Source: Devosia equisanguinis (GTDB taxonomy: Bacteria; Pseudomonadota; Alphaproteobacteria; Rhizobiales; Hyphomicrobiaceae). From it: a stretch of 5,549 nt of DNA. The stretch spans positions 1-5,549 of the forward strand of contig CAMDMH010000261.1 in assembly GCA_945901835.1 (NCBI GenBank). The letters run 5' to 3'. Positions 4,931 to 5,549 of this stretch are shown one piece after another (positions within the stretch are counted from its first letter, which is position 1; each line of letters starts with the position of its first letter). The translations under genes were made by a program, and so were the position numbers. A model generated the notes under the pieces. That model did no database searches and was not told the DNA's origin. It was given only the letters and a program-made list of their open reading frames with translations.

Positions 4931-5549
4931 TTAGTCATTATTGAGCAACCCTTCTCGCTCTAAGACTTGCCGGATCTCTTCAAATGCAGCCGAGATCTTA
5001 CCCTTTTGGAACCTGATTTGCCCGAGCCCTTGGATGTTGCTGAATTCGGTACAGCCATCCTCCAGCACCACAATGGCCTTCGAGAATCCCAGGCGCCCCT
5101 GAAAAAAGCCAGCCTCATGAATGACATTCATTCGCGCTTGCAAGCCACCATCGGACATTTCGTCTTCGCCAGTCATTACCAAAAAGGCGATCGCGGCAGA
5201 ATCGAGCATTTCGGACAATCTCGCTATGTTAGTGACGCCAGCGACCGGTACGCGATTAAATTCATCCCAGGGAAGGGCAAGGCGGCCATCGATGAAATCC
5301 TTCAGTTCGCGCCATAGCAGCGACCGACCATGACCTATGAAGACATTTGTTCCCACGCGACTTGAATTGTGCGCTCGACGATTCTTTCTCTCAAGATATG
5401 ACCTGGATCGGTGACTTCGCGATGAGCGTTGTTGTTGCGGGAATTGGGTTCCGGGTAGGGTCCGCGAGACGGTGCAGGCCGAAAATTGCGCAAGCTTCGC
5501 ACTTCGCGCGGCCAACTGGCCGCGGTGTATGAACCCCGGTGCTGGTGGC
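4931..5549 (-). CDS. TIR-like nucleotide-binding domain protein (CAP12/Pycsar-effector type); 5' end unresolved or outside window
   Basis: The frame runs from the right edge to TAA at 4931-4933. The last about 140 residues form a clear TIR-like domain. Counted from the TTG at 5515, they include V-F-I-G-H-G-R-S (58-65), a first strand and P-loop-like turn; the conserved L-P-W-D-E-F-N-R (81-88); the strand F-L-V-M-T-G-E-D-E (111-119); and A-R-M-N-V-I-H-E-A-G (127-136), where Glu134 is the likely NADase-type catalytic residue. The end L-E-R-E-G-L-L (185-191) looks like a natural C-terminus. In the family (Pfam PF10137) such domains act as effectors that degrade NAD+ when triggered by a cyclic nucleotide or phage signal; the role here is inferred. 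The region before residue 54 is Arg/Ser/Gln-rich and unlike a folded domain. Possible starts are TTG 5515, GTG 5356 or one beyond the window. Codon use is much less G/C-biased than in ispG, suggesting transfer. Confidence 0.75.
   Translation of the reverse strand, partial: PPAPGFIHRGQLAARSAKLAQFSACTVSRTLPGTQFPQQQRSSRSHRSRSYLERKNRRAHNSSRVGTNVFIGHGRSLLWRELKDFIDGRLALPWDEFNRVPVAGVTNIARLSEMLDSAAIAFLVMTGEDEMSDGGLQARMNVIHEAGFFQGRLGFSKAIVVLEDGCTEFSNIQGLGQIRFQKGKISAAFEEIRQVLEREGLLNND

Noticed and set aside
4402..4944. A 180-codon plus-strand frame across the repeat cluster
   Set aside because: It translates hairpin repeats A, B and C and has no protein-like pattern. The repeats explain the sequence better.
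4967..5317. A 116-codon plus-strand frame opposite the TIR-like gene
   Set aside because: It is antisense to a recognisable TIR-like domain and shows no motif of its own.

Overview
This is a GC-rich chromosomal window that most likely comes from an alphaproteobacterium. The support is the high GC content with strong G/C third-position preference in the core genes, the long (409-residue) IspG, an alphaproteobacterial-style TetR regulator, and several copies of CCCTCTCCCC/GGGGAGAGGG hairpin repeats. I cannot assign a genus from the sequence.

Layout. Positions 3-137 hold the C-terminal end of an IS630-type transposase that enters from outside the window. Positions 138-517 carry no gene. They contain a dense mosaic of hairpins and a 16-bp perfect inverted repeat pair (197-212 / 467-482). 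A TetR-family regulator (518-1204, minus) is divergent from a dienelactone hydrolase (1460-2140, plus). The housekeeping gene ispG (2217-3446, plus; isoprenoid MEP pathway) follows. A higBA-type toxin-antitoxin pair (minus; higB 3745-4026, higA 3453-3734) sits tail-to-tail with ispG, with only 6 bp between stop codons. It has a clear palindromic operator candidate at 4042-4060. Positions 4061-4930 are repeat-rich. They hold a decayed, frameshifted fragment of a Bug/TctC solute-binding protein gene interrupted at its upstream edge by one of three related hairpin repeats. The window ends with a TIR-like gene (4931 to the right edge, minus) of the CAP12/Pycsar-effector type, with less GC-biased codon use than ispG.

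How it fits together. The centre (tetR, dienelactone hydrolase, ispG) looks like stable core genome. TetR could control the divergent hydrolase, but no operator is proven. Both flanks look accessory: an IS remnant and MITE-like repeats on the left; a toxin-antitoxin module, pseudogene debris, repeats and a probable antiphage TIR effector on the right. The best lead is the TIR-like gene. Its activating partner, if any, would lie beyond the right edge. A second theme is a family of palindromes with GTGTCAGACC-like arms, which recurs at gene boundaries and in one case encodes the C-terminal tail of the TetR protein.
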